A stretch of DNA of 23,848 bases from CAZBWP01 sp964630265. Lineage in GTDB: Bacteria; Pseudomonadota; Alphaproteobacteria; Rhodospirillales; Defluviicoccaceae. The stretch spans positions 1-23,848 of the forward strand of contig CAZVRW010000054.1 of NCBI GenBank assembly GCA_964630265.1. The letters run 5' to 3'. Below the pieces are notes generated by a model. That model saw only the letters and a program-made list of their open reading frames with translations. It was not told the origin of the DNA and did no database searches. This document shows positions 22,626 to 23,848 of this stretch, piece after piece (the stretch's first letter is position 1; each line of letters begins with the position of its first letter). The translations under genes and the position numbers were made by a program.

Positions 22626-22652
22626 CCCGTGGCGCGGCGTCGGGCCGGCCCC

Positions 22653-23848
22653 TCAGACGATGCCGGCGAGCTGTTGTGCGGCCTCGCTGAGACGCGATCG
22701 GGCCGCCGCCGCCTCGGCGCGCCGCTCGCGCTCGGTCTCGATCACCTCGGGGGGCGCCTTTTCGAGAAAGGCGGCGTTGCCGAGCTTGCGATCGAACTTG
22801 TCGAGTTCACCGTCCAGCCGCTTGATTTCGCGCAGCAGACGCAGGCGCTCGGCATCCACGTCGATGACGTCGGCGATCGGCAGCACCAGCGTCGCCTCCT
22901 CGATCACGCCCTGGATCGAGCCTTGCGGCACCGGCCCGTCGAGCACGCGCGCTCCGGTCAGCCGGCCGAGCGAAACGATCAGTTCCTCGTGGGCACACAG
23001 CCGCGCGGCGGCGGCATCGCTCGCATCCTTGAGATAGAGGGGGATCTCCGCCTTGACGGGCACGTTGACCTCGGTGCGCACCGACCGCACCAGGCCGATC
23101 AGTCGGATCACCCAGTCGATCTCCTGGTCGGCTTGCCGATCGACGGCGACCCCGGCCACGTCCGGCCACGCCGAGTCATCGAGGATGCCGGCCGCGCCAC
23201 CGACCATCTGGCGGCGCAGTTCCTCGGTCACGAACGGCATGAACGGATGCAGCAGGTGCAGGATCTGATCGAGGGCCCAGCCGGTCATCGCCCGCGTCTC
23301 CGCCTGGGCGGCCGCGCTGCCGCCCAGCAGGATCGGTTTGACGAACTCCAGATACCAGTCGCAGAACGTCCCCCAGGTGAACTGGTAGATCGCCCCCGCC
23401 GCGTCGTTGAAGCGGAACGCCTCGAGCGCGCCGGTGGTCCGCTCCGTCGCCTCCACCAGCTTGGCGTGCAGCCAGCGGTTGACGGTCTCCGAGCACGCCT
23501 GCGGGTCGAACCCCTTCACCGGCACACAGTCGCGCATCCGGCAGAAGCGCGCGGCATTCCACAGCTTGGTGCCGAAGTTGCGATAGCCTTCGACGCGCGC
23601 TTCCGACATGCGGACATCACGTCCCTGGGCGGCGAACGCGGCCAGGGTGAAGCGCAGGGCGTCGGCGCCATAGCGGTCGACGAGCGCCAAAGGATCGATG
23701 ACGTTGCCCAACGTCTTCGACATCTTGCGGCCACTCTCGTCGCGCACCAGGGCGTGGATGTAGACGGTGTGGAACGGCACCTCGCCCATGAAGTGCAGGC
23801 CCATCATCATCATCCGGGCGACCCAGAAGAAGATGATGTCGAAGCCGG
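22653..23848 (-). CDS. valS: Valine-tRNA ligase, C-terminal part (gene continues past the window)
   Basis: The last 397 residues of a class I aminoacyl-tRNA synthetase run to the right edge (first codon GGC at 23846). The fragment begins GFDIIFFWVARMMMMGLHF, the conserved lead-in to the KMSKS region, and has GRKMSKTLGNVIDPL (Lys41 to Lys44 of the fragment). The anticodon-binding helical domain follows (RFCRM; FCDWYLEFVKP; LLHPFMPFVTEELRRQ). The ValS-specific C-terminal coiled coil (about 315-397) follows, with ERLRLLREIKRLDGELDKFD and NAAFLEKAPPEVI. The stop is at 22653-22655. The valine-specific domain order is unmistakable. Confidence 0.97.
   Translation of the reverse strand, partial: GFDIIFFWVARMMMMGLHFMGEVPFHTVYIHALVRDESGRKMSKTLGNVIDPLALVDRYGADALRFTLAAFAAQGRDVRMSEARVEGYRNFGTKLWNAARFCRMRDCVPVKGFDPQACSETVNRWLHAKLVEATERTTGALEAFRFNDAAGAIYQFTWGTFCDWYLEFVKPILLGGSAAAQAETRAMTGWALDQILHLLHPFMPFVTEELRRQMVGGAAGILDDSAWPDVAGVAVDRQADQEIDWVIRLIGLVRSVRTEVNVPVKAEIPLYLKDASDAAAARLCAHEELIVSLGRLTGARVLDGPVPQGSIQGVIEEATLVLPIADVIDVDAERLRLLREIKRLDGELDKFDRKLGNAAFLEKAPPEVIETERERRAEAAAARSRLSEAAQQLAGIV

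Overview
The window is very GC-rich chromosomal DNA that reads as an alphaproteobacterium, most likely Rhodospirillales-like. The evidence is the conserved block aroA-cmk-rpsA-sppA-ihfB-lapA-trpF-trpB-trpA-accD-folC facing trxA, a class II-type AroA, a FYDLN-acid (TIGR02300) protein and a Methylobacterium-type malyl-CoA lyase. It is mainly a housekeeping region. There is no phage, transposase, CRISPR array or defence cluster. A run of 100 N at 17933-18032 marks a scaffold gap.

Layout. 1-187 is the end of an unrecognised gene. 188-636 is a gene-free stretch holding a long REP-like palindrome and six helically phased 10-bp repeats. 637-1611 (-) is malyl-CoA lyase. 1816-3462 (+) is an ArnT-like membrane glycosyltransferase. 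3482-5366 (-) is a two-gene metal-transport operon: a DUF1007 periplasmic protein, then a NicO/RcnA-type Ni/Co transporter whose His-rich loop is built by a DNA tandem repeat. 5559-6224 (+) is a GST and 6513-6830 (+) is thioredoxin.

From 17756 down to 6935 (all -) runs the supraoperon: aroA, cmk, rpsA, sppA, ihfB, lapA, trpF, trpB, trpA, accD-like, folC. It combines shikimate and tryptophan synthesis, nucleotide and folate metabolism and translation. Genes are tightly packed, with GTGA stop/start overlaps at aroA/cmk and trpB/trpA. The gene in the accD position is anomalous: it keeps the zinc ribbon and N-terminal fold but lacks both Gly-Gly catalytic motifs and has a 12-residue repeat tract where the conserved C-terminal part of the carboxyltransferase should be. 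This is the strongest oddity in the window.

Divergent from aroA, beyond the assembly gap and its flanking tandem repeats, lie a FYDLN-acid protein and tRNA-Ala(GGC). The rest of the window (-) holds exonuclease I, an OmpA-family lipoprotein with a textbook terminator, a secreted SNase-type nuclease whose start codon sits in the centre of a perfect palindrome, an unlisted 39-residue one-TM protein, and the 3' part of valS.

Calls rest on reading motifs by eye; no database search was run.
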